A stretch of DNA of 35,067 bases. Origin: Clostridia bacterium (GTDB taxonomy: Bacteria > Bacillota > Clostridia > Oscillospirales > CAG-272). Shown here piece after piece: positions 24,801 through 30,989 of the stretch; the first letter of the stretch is position 1, and each line of letters starts with the position of its first letter. The stretch covers positions 1 to 35,067 of the forward strand of contig JAFSSR010000027.1 of NCBI GenBank assembly GCA_017450885.1. Direction: 5' to 3'. The position numbers and the translations under genes were made by a program. The notes beneath the pieces were generated by a model that searched no databases, had not been told where the DNA came from, and saw nothing but the letters and a program-made list of their open reading frames with translations.

Positions 24801-26233
24801 ACGCCGCGGAATACTATAAGCCGGACGTAAGCACGGGCGACGGATCGCTCATTATCAATTCCACCGGCGAGAACGAGTATCTGCGTTACGCTCCGGGGAG
24901 GGAATATAACGGACTTCCCGAGTACGGAAAGAGCGCGGACGGCGCCGGGACCGCTTCACTCGAATACGGTCCGATCGAAATATATCCCGGCGGATGCTTT
25001 ACCGTATCCTTTGAAGACGCTTATTATTTCAATCTCTATCCCAACGTGCGCGCGCAGATCACCGGCGCTTTCCCGCGCGGAACGGTGATAACGCTTATCT
25101 CTTTCTCCGATCCCGCGCACCCGGCTTATTACAGCTACGAGGTCAACGGCACCGAGGAGGTGAAGGAGGCGGCGCAGCCCGACGCCTCGGGACTCAAGGC
25201 TCCAGACGTGATAGCCGTCCCACTGCATCTTTTCACGCTGATGAAGGACGGAAAGACCAAATTCGGCGATTACGCGGAGGGGGAAAAGCCGTCCTCTGAT
25301 CCCAAGGCGCTCCTCCGCGAAAAGATCACGCTGACCGTCGATTTTTCGGCGGTGCTGCCGGACGAAAAGATCAGGTACGAGGGCGAGTTCACCATGTCCG
25401 TCGGGCATATATACCCCGGAAAGACAGAGGGCTCGGAGCTCGATTTCTCGCGCAACTTCAAGAAAGTCGAGTATACCGTCGGCATCAAGAACGAGTCGCA
25501 GGTCATGGTCACCTCCGACCAGAGCGGAGTGACCGTTTCCTACGTCCTCGACGCAAACAGCAGGACAGCGGCGGCGGGATGCGGGCTCATACTCATCGAG
25601 CTTGCGCGCGGCAGCTTCCCCAACGGGACGGTCGCCTCCATCGGAGGCAGGGTCTATCCCGCGGCTCCCGGCTCCGGGAGCATCGTGGTCCCGGTCCCGC
25701 TTACCAACACGGGTCTGCTCTCCCGCGAGGGAACGGTGCGTATCGACATTTACAACTATTACGGCAGCGCGGTGGTGGACGCCACTCTCCGCGCGGTGAT
25801 CTATCCGAGCGTTGATGGTCTGCATATAAGGACCGGAGAAAAATTCGACGCCGCAAGCGAGGGCATCGCGTACACACTTTCCTCACAGGACAAGTGGGCG
25901 CTCTCCGTTACGGACGAATCCGGCGAAAAGCCGACCTTCGTATTCAAGAGAGGCGACGTGCCCGATCTGCTCACCATGATAGTCAGGGCGGAGCGCAACG
26001 GCGAACCGGCGGCGACCGTCCGCGTCACCCTCGAGGACAGCGATTACGACTACAAAGCCATCCCGCTGTCTACCGTTTTTGCCGGGTTTGACGACTCCGA
26101 CGGAAACGGAGCGGATATCATGATCTCCGATCCCGTCAAGCTCAGACCCAAGAAAGGATCGCCGAACGGCGAATACCGTTTAGCGATCAAGGCGGGCGAT
26201 AAAACGGAATACGTAAAGATAGTGATCTATTAA
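21899..26233 (+). CDS. Very large secreted parallel beta-helix (pectin-lyase-like) protein
   Basis: A 1444-residue secreted protein. The ATG at 21899 (or 21902) follows AAAGGAGAGAG; the frame is open upstream, but that part overlaps the previous gene and lacks the signal peptide. Residues 1-30 are a signal peptide ending AAVAA. Three large modules follow, each opening with the same phrase (GYGDLESAFADAQTGD near 40, NYASLDEAFAAASG near 281, AFASLKEAVEAVPDDG near 584) and then short coils such as GGAVYCSG, MTAGTINDNTAENGG and MSGGVIEKN with G-G-x-x-Y turns, the pattern of polymorphic-type right-handed beta-helix adhesins. Residues beyond about 960 are a different, beta-rich region ending in NGEYRLAIKAGDKTEYVKIVIY. 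No LPXTG, SLH or catalytic motif was seen, so it is released or held another way. Confidence 0.82.
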   Translation: MMNKVKKSFSLILAVCFILSCVCFPAAVAADSPVTLNGTGYGDLESAFADAQTGDMIVVKSDVTVGSTIKVTRNLILLSNGAHTVSASAALIGPVFEIDAGGTLTVSSNTVFTCGSDRTFAAVNGGTFNVRGEVSFRNCGTAIDIMSGVCAISGGSFSGNRCAVNVSDKASGLRLSGSVSFAKNDLITLPVGGRIYVVGELTGSGYFPVSLESCEKGDVIAEASYADVSITDRQASRFTVRYPGGTANVETDGKTVRVAEKTESGDPDDPVKEPVARIGARNYASLDEAFAAASGTVPETVVLISDVTVDKTIKIGGKKQVSLISEGKHTIKRAENYLSGTLIEVSRDAALNIGVGGDGLVISGGGADAVMPAVRVDGKAVFGSHLTVTDCVNNNSSLMYQGTVFVTSGGSLTVDGATVSGNVASAGGAIMIYGGSVEILNGANIRFNKAKNGGGVYLYSGSLTMTAGTINDNTAEENGGAVYCSGAFELANAIIPGTGRKGENDVFLSKGRSISVRPVSGIVPGTVTLTPGEPDDGAALAVYADGKLPETGRFELSDAVNEAFELLPDGNKLILKPLAAKVAYIGSAAFASLKEAVEAVPDDGSETLITVVCDVPFTETVAIPAGKSVALTVGRDAKDTADYAARTFTRGEEFSGSFFEIAEGAKLTLSGAEGKKLIVDGSAFPALSSLVSVYGEFEMKADSVLSGNQLTLDEKTADPAPVLYTGGAVTVHAKGRFTMSGGVIEKNYAAFGGGVYIIDGVFVFTEGEIKDNKALFGGGAYIYNTLTLDNVTETEDPPAQTPENAEEVRVGYMEMTGGVISGNSCMLAVELPYPAGQGGGVYIGNAATLSLGGGSIEKNTAVLGSGIYEGTERSVDEPAVRVPVFELYGTASITDNDLYLTLPDESRVTVRGVPNGLSEKTPLVITMPDLLAVNSGLVRYEIEGFTPEQNEHAAKSAIGAGWYKLGGDAAEYYKPDVSTGDGSLIINSTGENEYLRYAPGREYNGLPEYGKSADGAGTASLEYGPIEIYPGGCFTVSFEDAYYFNLYPNVRAQITGAFPRGTVITLISFSDPAHPAYYSYEVNGTEEVKEAAQPDASGLKAPDVIAVPLHLFTLMKDGKTKFGDYAEGEKPSSDPKALLREKITLTVDFSAVLPDEKIRYEGEFTMSVGHIYPGKTEGSELDFSRNFKKVEYTVGIKNESQVMVTSDQSGVTVSYVLDANSRTAAAGCGLILIELARGSFPNGTVASIGGRVYPAAPGSGSIVVPVPLTNTGLLSREGTVRIDIYNYYGSAVVDATLRAVIYPSVDGLHIRTGEKFDAASEGIAYTLSSQDKWALSVTDESGEKPTFVFKRGDVPDLLTMIVRAERNGEPAATVRVTLEDSDYDYKAIPLSTVFAGFDDSDGNGADIMISDPVKLRPKKGSPNGEYRLAIKAGDKTEYVKIVIY

Positions 26234-26238
26234 AACAG

Positions 26239-26280
26239 AATACCGCCGCGGAAGGCGCAAGCCCTCCGCGGCGGTATTTT
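26239..26280. terminator. Terminator after the beta-helix gene
   Basis: A long GC-rich stem (26239-26252 with 26265-26278), continued through one mismatch to a GCAA tetraloop, and followed by TTTT. It separates the beta-helix gene from the convergent HAD phosphatase gene. Confidence 0.9.
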
Positions 26281-26290
26281 ATGCCGCGCG

Positions 26291-26971
26291 TTATATTATC
26301 TCAAAAACCCGGTCGTAACCCGTGACGGTATAGGTCGGGAGGATGTCTTCACGCGCTTTTTCTCCTCTCGCGTTGAACCACACGCTGTCGAGCCCCGCGT
26401 TTACGGCTCCGAGCACGTCCGAGGTCAGCGAGTCGCCTATGACAAGCACCTTTTCGGGATCCTTTTCGACTATGTGTTCGAGCACATAGTCGAAATACCG
26501 CTTGTCGGGCTTTCCGACCCCGACTTCTTCCGAAATGAAAACGCCTTTGAAGTAACGCCCGATGTCCGCTTTTGCAAATCTTCCGCGCTGTATGCTCTTT
26601 ATCCCGTTCGTCACGGCGTAAATATCGTGCGTTTCGCAGACTCTTTCAAGAAATTCGCGCGCCCCCGGGATGAGCTGTCCCTGGCAGGTCAGCGTTTCGA
26701 CGTAAACGGAAGCCGCCTCGCGCGGATCTCCGCTTATCTGCGCCTCCTCGTAAAGCCGCTCAAAGCGCCTTTGCGGAATGGCGCTTTTTTCTATTTCGCC
26801 ACGTTCGAACGCCTTCCAGAGCGAGAGGTTGATCGCGCTGTAAAGCTTGTACATGTCCTCGTCCGAAGGCTTTCCCAGCTTCTCAAAGGTCTTCATGAAA
26901 GCCTCGCGCTCCGCGGATCCGAAATCGAGCAGGGTATCGTCCGCGTCTATAAGCAATGTGGTGTATCTCAT
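26291..26971 (-). CDS. HAD-family pyrimidine nucleotidase (YjjG type)
   Basis: A 226-residue HAD hydrolase. Motif I is DADDTLLDF (residues 9-17, with the nucleophile Asp9 and acid/base Asp11), motif II is AVTNG, motif III the lysine in GKPDKRYFDYVL, and motif IV VIGDSLTSDV. The helical cap (YKLYSAINLSLWKAFERGE) and the ending match the YjjG subfamily, which removes the phosphate of non-canonical pyrimidine nucleotides and helps cleanse the nucleotide pool. The ATG at 26971 has GGAGAG at six to eight bases; a frame-open extension of 49 codons upstream covers the promoter and is not used. It is divergent from the zinc operon; their -35 boxes are 6 bp apart. Confidence 0.92.
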   Translation of the reverse strand: MRYTTLLIDADDTLLDFGSAEREAFMKTFEKLGKPSDEDMYKLYSAINLSLWKAFERGEIEKSAIPQRRFERLYEEAQISGDPREAASVYVETLTCQGQLIPGAREFLERVCETHDIYAVTNGIKSIQRGRFAKADIGRYFKGVFISEEVGVGKPDKRYFDYVLEHIVEKDPEKVLVIGDSLTSDVLGAVNAGLDSVWFNARGEKAREDILPTYTVTGYDRVFEII

Positions 26972-26999
26972 ATTCTCTCCGTACGTTGTATTTAAGGTA

Positions 27000-27028
27000 A
27001 TGATACACTTTTTCGATCTTTTTGTCAA
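27000..27028 (-). promoter_or_regulatory. Promoter of the HAD nucleotidase gene
   Basis: On the minus strand: TTGACA (27023-27028), 17-bp spacer, TATCAT (27000-27005). The start of transcription would be near 26993. The -35 box is 6 bp from that of the divergent zinc-operon promoter. Confidence 0.8.
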
Positions 27029-27034
27029 CTTTGC

Positions 27035-27063
27035 TTGACAACCGGTCTGTAAAATGATATAAT
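27035..27063 (+). promoter_or_regulatory. Consensus extended promoter of the zinc operon
   Basis: TTGACA (27035-27040), 17-bp spacer, TATAAT (27058-27063) with the extension TG at 27055-27056. Transcription should start near 27070, inside the palindrome that begins three bases after the -10 box. A promoter this strong makes sense if a repressor normally blocks it. Confidence 0.9.
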
Positions 27064-27065
27064 CG

Positions 27066-27088
27066 GATTTGCGAATAATTCGCAAATC
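27066..27088. promoter_or_regulatory. Perfect Fur/Zur/PerR-type operator palindrome
   Basis: An 11-1-11 perfect inverted repeat: half-site GATTTGCGAAT (27066-27076), central A, and ATTCGCAAATC (27078-27088). Its core TGCGAAT-A-ATTCGCA is the 7-1-7 layout of Fur-family boxes. It overlaps the predicted transcription start of the Fur-family gene, so a bound repressor would block polymerase. Site and gene fit autoregulation by zinc; no other copy was found in the window. Confidence 0.85.
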
Positions 27089-27111
27089 TTTCGTTTGATA
27101 TAAGGTGTGAT

Positions 27112-27504
27112 ATGGCAAGCTATATGACCGGTCAGCGCAGGGAATTGCTCGGATTTCTCAGAACCAATCACGACCGCGCTTTTTCTGCAAAGGAGATAGC
27201 CGAGGAGATGTCCGACCGCGGGGTCAGTCAGAGCGCGGTCTACCGCAACCTCGCCTGGCTCGAAAAGAACGGCAAGATCAGTCGCAGCACCAGGGACGGA
27301 CACAGAGAAATATACTATTCCTTTGTCGACGCTGAGGAATGCCGCCGCAGTCTCCATCTCACCTGCGAAAAGTGCGGGCGCACCGTGCATATGGATCCCG
27401 CTGCGACCGGCAGGATGCTCAGCGATATAGCGGGCAGGGACGGCTTCAGCGTTAATATGAAAAAGACGGTGCTGTACGGAGTCTGCGCCAAGTGCAAGGG
27501 TTGA
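27112..27504 (+). CDS. zur: Fur-family zinc uptake regulator (Zur-like)
   Basis: A 130-residue Fur-family repressor. The N-terminal winged helix (about 1-75) includes SAKEIAEEMSDRGVSQSAVYRNLAWLEKNGKI. The metal-binding half has C85/C88 (CEKC) and C125/C128 (CAKC), the structural zinc site of the family, with His82 and His93 nearby. It is short for a Fur protein (usually about 140-150), and the segment GFSVNMKKTVLYGVC lacks the histidine usual before the last CxxC, so a regulatory ligand may differ. Assignment to Zur rather than Fur or PerR rests on the ZnuABC-like genes behind it and the operator in front. AAGGTG lies four bases before the ATG. The next gene starts 3 bp after the stop. Confidence 0.82.
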   Translation: MASYMTGQRRELLGFLRTNHDRAFSAKEIAEEMSDRGVSQSAVYRNLAWLEKNGKISRSTRDGHREIYYSFVDAEECRRSLHLTCEKCGRTVHMDPAATGRMLSDIAGRDGFSVNMKKTVLYGVCAKCKG

Positions 27505-27507
27505 AAT

Positions 27508-27798
27508 ATGAAATTCGGAAATAAGAAAAAAGCGGTCGCCTGGCTGCTTCTCGCGGCGGCGCTGCTGACTATGGCGGTTTCGGAACAGCTTATCGCCCAC
27601 CGCGCCGACCACGACTGTACGGGCGACGGATGTCCCGTCTGCCGCGCCATCAGGACGCTTGATGAGATAGCGGTCTGCGTGCTGCTCGTCGCCGCGGCGC
27701 ACGTCGCTTTCGCGGCGGCGCGCACGGCGCGTCAAGGCGAAAAACGTCCGGATCGCGCCTCGACGCCGATCTCATTATGCGTCAAGCTGACGGAATGA
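27508..27798 (+). CDS. Small His/Cys membrane protein of the zinc operon
   Basis: A 96-residue protein with two membrane segments (about 9-25, VAWLLLAAALLTMAVSEQL, and about 53-71, IAVCVLLVAAAHVAFAAA). Between them is a predicted outside or periplasmic-side loop, HRADHDCTGDGCPVCR, with two His and three Cys spaced H-x3-H-x-C-x4-C-x2-C, a plausible zinc site. I recall similar short HDC-x-G-x-x-CPxC proteins beside zinc-uptake genes in clostridia, but know of no assigned function. It starts 3 bp after the regulator stop and is followed within 50 bp by the znuA-like gene. Its C-terminal tail is basic and Ser/Thr-rich. Confidence 0.72.
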   Translation: MKFGNKKKAVAWLLLAAALLTMAVSEQLIAHRADHDCTGDGCPVCRAIRTLDEIAVCVLLVAAAHVAFAAARTARQGEKRPDRASTPISLCVKLTE

Positions 27799-27848
27799 TC
27801 TTTCCGGGTTCTATACGTCGGAATATATTAAAAAAGGAAAGGTCAGAA

Positions 27849-28835
27849 ATGAAAAAGCAAATTACAAAGATCGCGGCTTTTGTATTCGCCGCGCTGATGA
27901 TATTATCCGCGCTTTCCGGGTGCGCCGGAAAGACCGAAAAAGCCGATAAAAAGGTCTCGGTCGTATGCACCATCTTCCCGATCTACGACTGGGTCCGCAA
28001 TTTAGTTGGCGACCGCGCGTCGGAGGTCGATATAAAGATGCTTATCGACAACGGCGTCGATCTCCACAATTTCCAGCCCACGGCGGACGATATAGTCGCC
28101 GTCTCCGACTGCGATATCTTTATCTACGTCGGCGGCGAGTCGGACAAGTGGGTGGACGACGTCCTCGCGACCGCGGGCAACAAGGATATGAAGGTCATCG
28201 ACCTCCTCTCCGTCCTCGGAGATAAGATCAAGGAAGAAGAAGTCAAGGACGGAATGGAAGCGGAGGAAGAGCACGAGGAGGGAGAAGAAGAGGGCCCCGA
28301 ATACGACGAACACGTTTGGCTCTCCCTCAAAAACGCCGAAACGATCTGCAAAAGTATAAACGAGGCGTTGTGCGCGGCCGACCCGGAGGGGAAGGAAGTC
28401 TACACGGCAAATTGGATCAAATACTCCGAGCAGCTTGCGACCTTGGAATTCAGTTATCAGTACAAGCTGCTGACGCCTGAAAAAAAGACTCTCGTCTTCG
28501 CAGACAGATTTCCGTTCCGCTATCTGCTTGACGATTACGGGATCGACTATTACGCGGCTTTCGTCGGATGCTCTACCGAGTCGGAGGCGAGCTTCGAGAC
28601 GATAGTCTTTCTCGCAAAGAAGCTCGACGAGCTGGGACTCAAGCACGTTATAGTCATTGAGGGAACGGAGCATAAGATCGCCGAATCGGTGATCGCCAAT
28701 ACCGAAAAAAAGGATATGGATATCCTCACGCTCGACTCCATGCAGGGCATAACCTCCTCCGGAGCGGACGACGGACTGACGTATTTGTCGATAATGGAAA
28801 ACAATCTCAAAGTGCTCGAACAGGCGCTTAACTGA
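27849..28835 (+). CDS. znuA: Zinc ABC transporter substrate-binding lipoprotein (ZnuA/AdcA-like)
   Basis: A 328-residue lipoprotein of the cluster 9 metal-binding family (ZnuA/AdcA). The signal peptide ends in LSGC (Cys25). Metal-site residues: His73 in DLHNFQPTADD and His155 in EYDEHVWLS. Between them is the flexible acidic loop (about 127-151), here rich in Glu with a single His (EAEEEHEEGEEEG) instead of the usual His-rich loop. Where classic ZnuA has a third His this protein reads FADRFPFRYLLDDYGIDYY, a variant I associate with clostridial relatives. The ATG at 27849 follows GGAAAGG; the frame is open upstream but overlaps the preceding gene. The znuC-like gene starts 22 bp after the stop. 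Confidence 0.9.
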   Translation: MKKQITKIAAFVFAALMILSALSGCAGKTEKADKKVSVVCTIFPIYDWVRNLVGDRASEVDIKMLIDNGVDLHNFQPTADDIVAVSDCDIFIYVGGESDKWVDDVLATAGNKDMKVIDLLSVLGDKIKEEEVKDGMEAEEEHEEGEEEGPEYDEHVWLSLKNAETICKSINEALCAADPEGKEVYTANWIKYSEQLATLEFSYQYKLLTPEKKTLVFADRFPFRYLLDDYGIDYYAAFVGCSTESEASFETIVFLAKKLDELGLKHVIVIEGTEHKIAESVIANTEKKDMDILTLDSMQGITSSGADDGLTYLSIMENNLKVLEQALN

Positions 28836-28857
28836 AAAAACAAAACGGAAGAACAGT

Positions 28858-29568
28858 ATGGCACAGTTGACTGTAAAAGACCTCACCCTCGGATATGAGG
28901 GCAAGGCGATAATAAGCGGGCTGGATTTCAGCGTAGACGCGGGGGACTACCTCTGCATCGTCGGTGAGAACGGCTCGGGCAAAAGCACGCTGATGCGGAC
29001 GCTGCTCCGCCTCCAGTCTCCCATCTCCGGCACGATAGAGACGGGCGATGGATTGAGACGCGACGAGATAGGCTATCTCCCCCAGCAGAGCGCCGTACAG
29101 CGCGACTTTCCCGCGTCGGTGCGGGAGGTGGTGCTTTCCGGCTGTCTTTCGCGTATAGGCGGAAGACCGTGGTACGGCAAAGCCGAAAAAGCGATAGCCG
29201 TGGAGAGCATGGAAAAGATGGATATTACCCATCTTGCAAAAAGATGCTACCGCGAGCTTTCGGGCGGACAGCAGCAGCGCGTCCTGCTCGCAAGGGCGCT
29301 CTGCGCCACCCGGAAGATGCTCCTTCTCGACGAGCCGGTCGCGGGTCTGGATCCGCGGGTGACGGCGGAGATGTATTCGCTTATAAAGCGTCTCAACCGC
29401 GAGGACGGGATCACGATAATCATGATAACTCACGACGTCGCCGCCGGACTTGACAACGCAAACAAGATACTCCACGTCGGCGCGGAGCTCTTCTTCGGGA
29501 CAAAGGAAGAATACCTTGCAAGCCCCGTTTCGCGCGGGTTTTCTGCAACGGAAGGGGGCGAGGCGTGA
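28858..29568 (+). CDS. znuC: Zinc ABC transporter ATP-binding protein (ZnuC/AdcC-like)
   Basis: A 236-residue ATPase: Walker A GENGSGKST (36-44), Q-loop LPQQSAVQRDFP, signature LSGGQQQRVLLARALC, Walker B LLLDEPVAGLD and H-loop IMITHD. PQ-x-x-x-x-x-x-x-FP and LSGGQ-x-QRV-LLARAL are characteristic of metal-importer ATPases of the ZnuC/MntB group. It energises the import of zinc bound by the lipoprotein upstream. The stop overlaps the permease start region. GGAAG lies before the ATG. Confidence 0.95.
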   Translation: MAQLTVKDLTLGYEGKAIISGLDFSVDAGDYLCIVGENGSGKSTLMRTLLRLQSPISGTIETGDGLRRDEIGYLPQQSAVQRDFPASVREVVLSGCLSRIGGRPWYGKAEKAIAVESMEKMDITHLAKRCYRELSGGQQQRVLLARALCATRKMLLLDEPVAGLDPRVTAEMYSLIKRLNREDGITIIMITHDVAAGLDNANKILHVGAELFFGTKEEYLASPVSRGFSATEGGEA

Positions 29569-30443
29569 TGATTATGATCGCGGATATATCGGCTGATTTT
29601 GCCAAGCTCGGAGAATATCTCCAGCGCGATTTCGTCATTCGCGCGCTGGTGGTCGGCGTTCTGATCGCGCTCTGTTCCTCGCTTTTCGGCGTGACGCTCG
29701 TACTCAAGCGTTTCTCGTTCATCGGCGACGGACTGTCCCACGTAGCGTTCGGCGCCATGACCATCGCAACGGTAATGAAGCTGACCAACAATATGCTGCT
29801 CACCCTGCCGGTGACGGTCATCTGCGCCGTGCTGCTCCTCCGCACGGGGACCAACGCCAAGATCAAGGGCGACGCTTCGATCGCCATGATCTCGGTCGGA
29901 GCGTTGGGCATAGGATATCTGATAATGAACATCGCTCCGTCCACGTCCTCGAGGACAAACCTCGCGGGCGACGTATGCAGCACGCTTTTCGGATCGACCT
30001 CGATCCTGACCCTCAAGCCGTTCGACGTATGGCTTTCGGTCGGTCTCTCCGCGGTCGTTATCGTGCTGTTCATACTGTTCTACAACAGGCTGTTCGCCGT
30101 TACGTTCGACGAGGCTTTCGCCCGCGCCAGCGGGCTGAAAGCCGGTTTGTATAATCTTATCATCGCCGTGATCGTCGCGGTGATAATCGTACTCGCCATG
30201 AACCTTGTCGGATCGCTTCTGATCTCCGCGCTGGTCATTTTCCCCGCACTGTCCGCGATGAGAGTATTCAAGAGCTTCCGCTCGGTCATCATCTGCTCGG
30301 CGGTTTTCTCGGTCGCCTGCACCGCCCTCGGAATAATGGTGTCGGTGATGTACGGAACGCCGGTCGGATCTACCATCGTCGCCGTCGATATCGTCGGCTT
30401 CGCGGCGTTTACAGCCGCGGGATTGATCAAAAGGAGAGTTTAA
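29568..30443 (+). CDS. znuB: Zinc ABC transporter permease (ZnuB/AdcB-like)
   Basis: A 291-residue ABC-3 family permease with about eight or nine hydrophobic segments. Family landmarks are FVIRALVVGVLIALCSSLFG, LVLKRFSFIGDGLSHVAFGA and the late LLISALVIFPALSAMR with LGIMVSVMYGTPVGSTIV. It forms the membrane channel for the ATPase and binding protein encoded just upstream. The ATG at 29568 overlaps the ATPase stop (TGATG) and lies after GGGGGCGAGG; a GTG at 29565 and an ATG at 29574 are alternatives. The next gene starts 2 bp after the stop. Confidence 0.94.
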   Translation: MIMIADISADFAKLGEYLQRDFVIRALVVGVLIALCSSLFGVTLVLKRFSFIGDGLSHVAFGAMTIATVMKLTNNMLLTLPVTVICAVLLLRTGTNAKIKGDASIAMISVGALGIGYLIMNIAPSTSSRTNLAGDVCSTLFGSTSILTLKPFDVWLSVGLSAVVIVLFILFYNRLFAVTFDEAFARASGLKAGLYNLIIAVIVAVIIVLAMNLVGSLLISALVIFPALSAMRVFKSFRSVIICSAVFSVACTALGIMVSVMYGTPVGSTIVAVDIVGFAAFTAAGLIKRRV

Positions 30444-30445
30444 CA

Positions 30446-30982
30446 ATGAAAAAGATATTGATCGTTTTGCTTTGTCTGGTTACCGTCTTATGTTGTGTGA
30501 GCTGCGGCGGCAAAAAAGAGCCCGACGCCGACACTTCAAAAACCGCGGATACGCAAAAGCCCGCGGATACGCAAAAGTCCGCGGATACGCAAAAGCCCGC
30601 TGAAACCGCGAAACCTGCGAATACCTCTTCCGACGCGATCGACGTCGATCTCACGAAGATGAACAGCACCATGGTCTATTCCGAGGTGTCCAATATGCTC
30701 AGCGAGCCGGAAAAATACATAGGCAAGACCGTCCGTATGAAAGGGCAGTTCAACGCCAGCTATTTTGAGGGTACCGGCAATTACTATTACTACGTCGTGA
30801 TCGCCGACGCCACGGCCTGCTGCGCGCAGGGCATAGAGTTCGTGTGGGAGGGAGAGCACAATTATCCCGACGATTTCCCGAAAAACGGGGACGAGGTCAT
30901 CGTCACCGGAGTATTCGGTCAGTACGACGAACTCGGAATAACCTACAATTACGTTTCCACGGACGGGATAACCCTTGCCTGA
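30446..30982 (+). CDS. Lipoprotein of the zinc operon with TxKxKGQF module
   Basis: A 178-residue lipoprotein (signal peptide with Cys20 in CCVSCGG). Residues about 30-55 are a low-complexity ADTQKP/S linker from an 18-bp repeat. The folded part (about 60-178) has MVYSEVSNMLSEPEKYIGKT, VRMKGQF, YVVIADATACCAQGIEFVW and a final GDEVIVTGVFGQY, which looks like a small beta-barrel (OB-fold-like) module. The AxACCAQGIEF stretch contains two adjacent cysteines that could bind metal. I recall similar lipoproteins near clostridial zinc transporters, but do not know their function. AAGGAG lies six to eight bases before the ATG, and the gene is 2 bp from znuB, so cotranscription is likely. Confidence 0.75.
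   Translation: MKKILIVLLCLVTVLCCVSCGGKKEPDADTSKTADTQKPADTQKSADTQKPAETAKPANTSSDAIDVDLTKMNSTMVYSEVSNMLSEPEKYIGKTVRMKGQFNASYFEGTGNYYYYVVIADATACCAQGIEFVWEGEHNYPDDFPKNGDEVIVTGVFGQYDELGITYNYVSTDGITLA
30545..30598 (+). repeat. 18-bp tandem repeat in the zinc-operon lipoprotein
   Basis: Three contiguous 18-bp units starting GCGGATACGCAAAAG encode ADTQKP/S. They form the spacer between the lipid anchor and the folded domain; only one base differs in the middle unit. Confidence 0.9.
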
Positions 30983-30989
30983 TCTCAAA

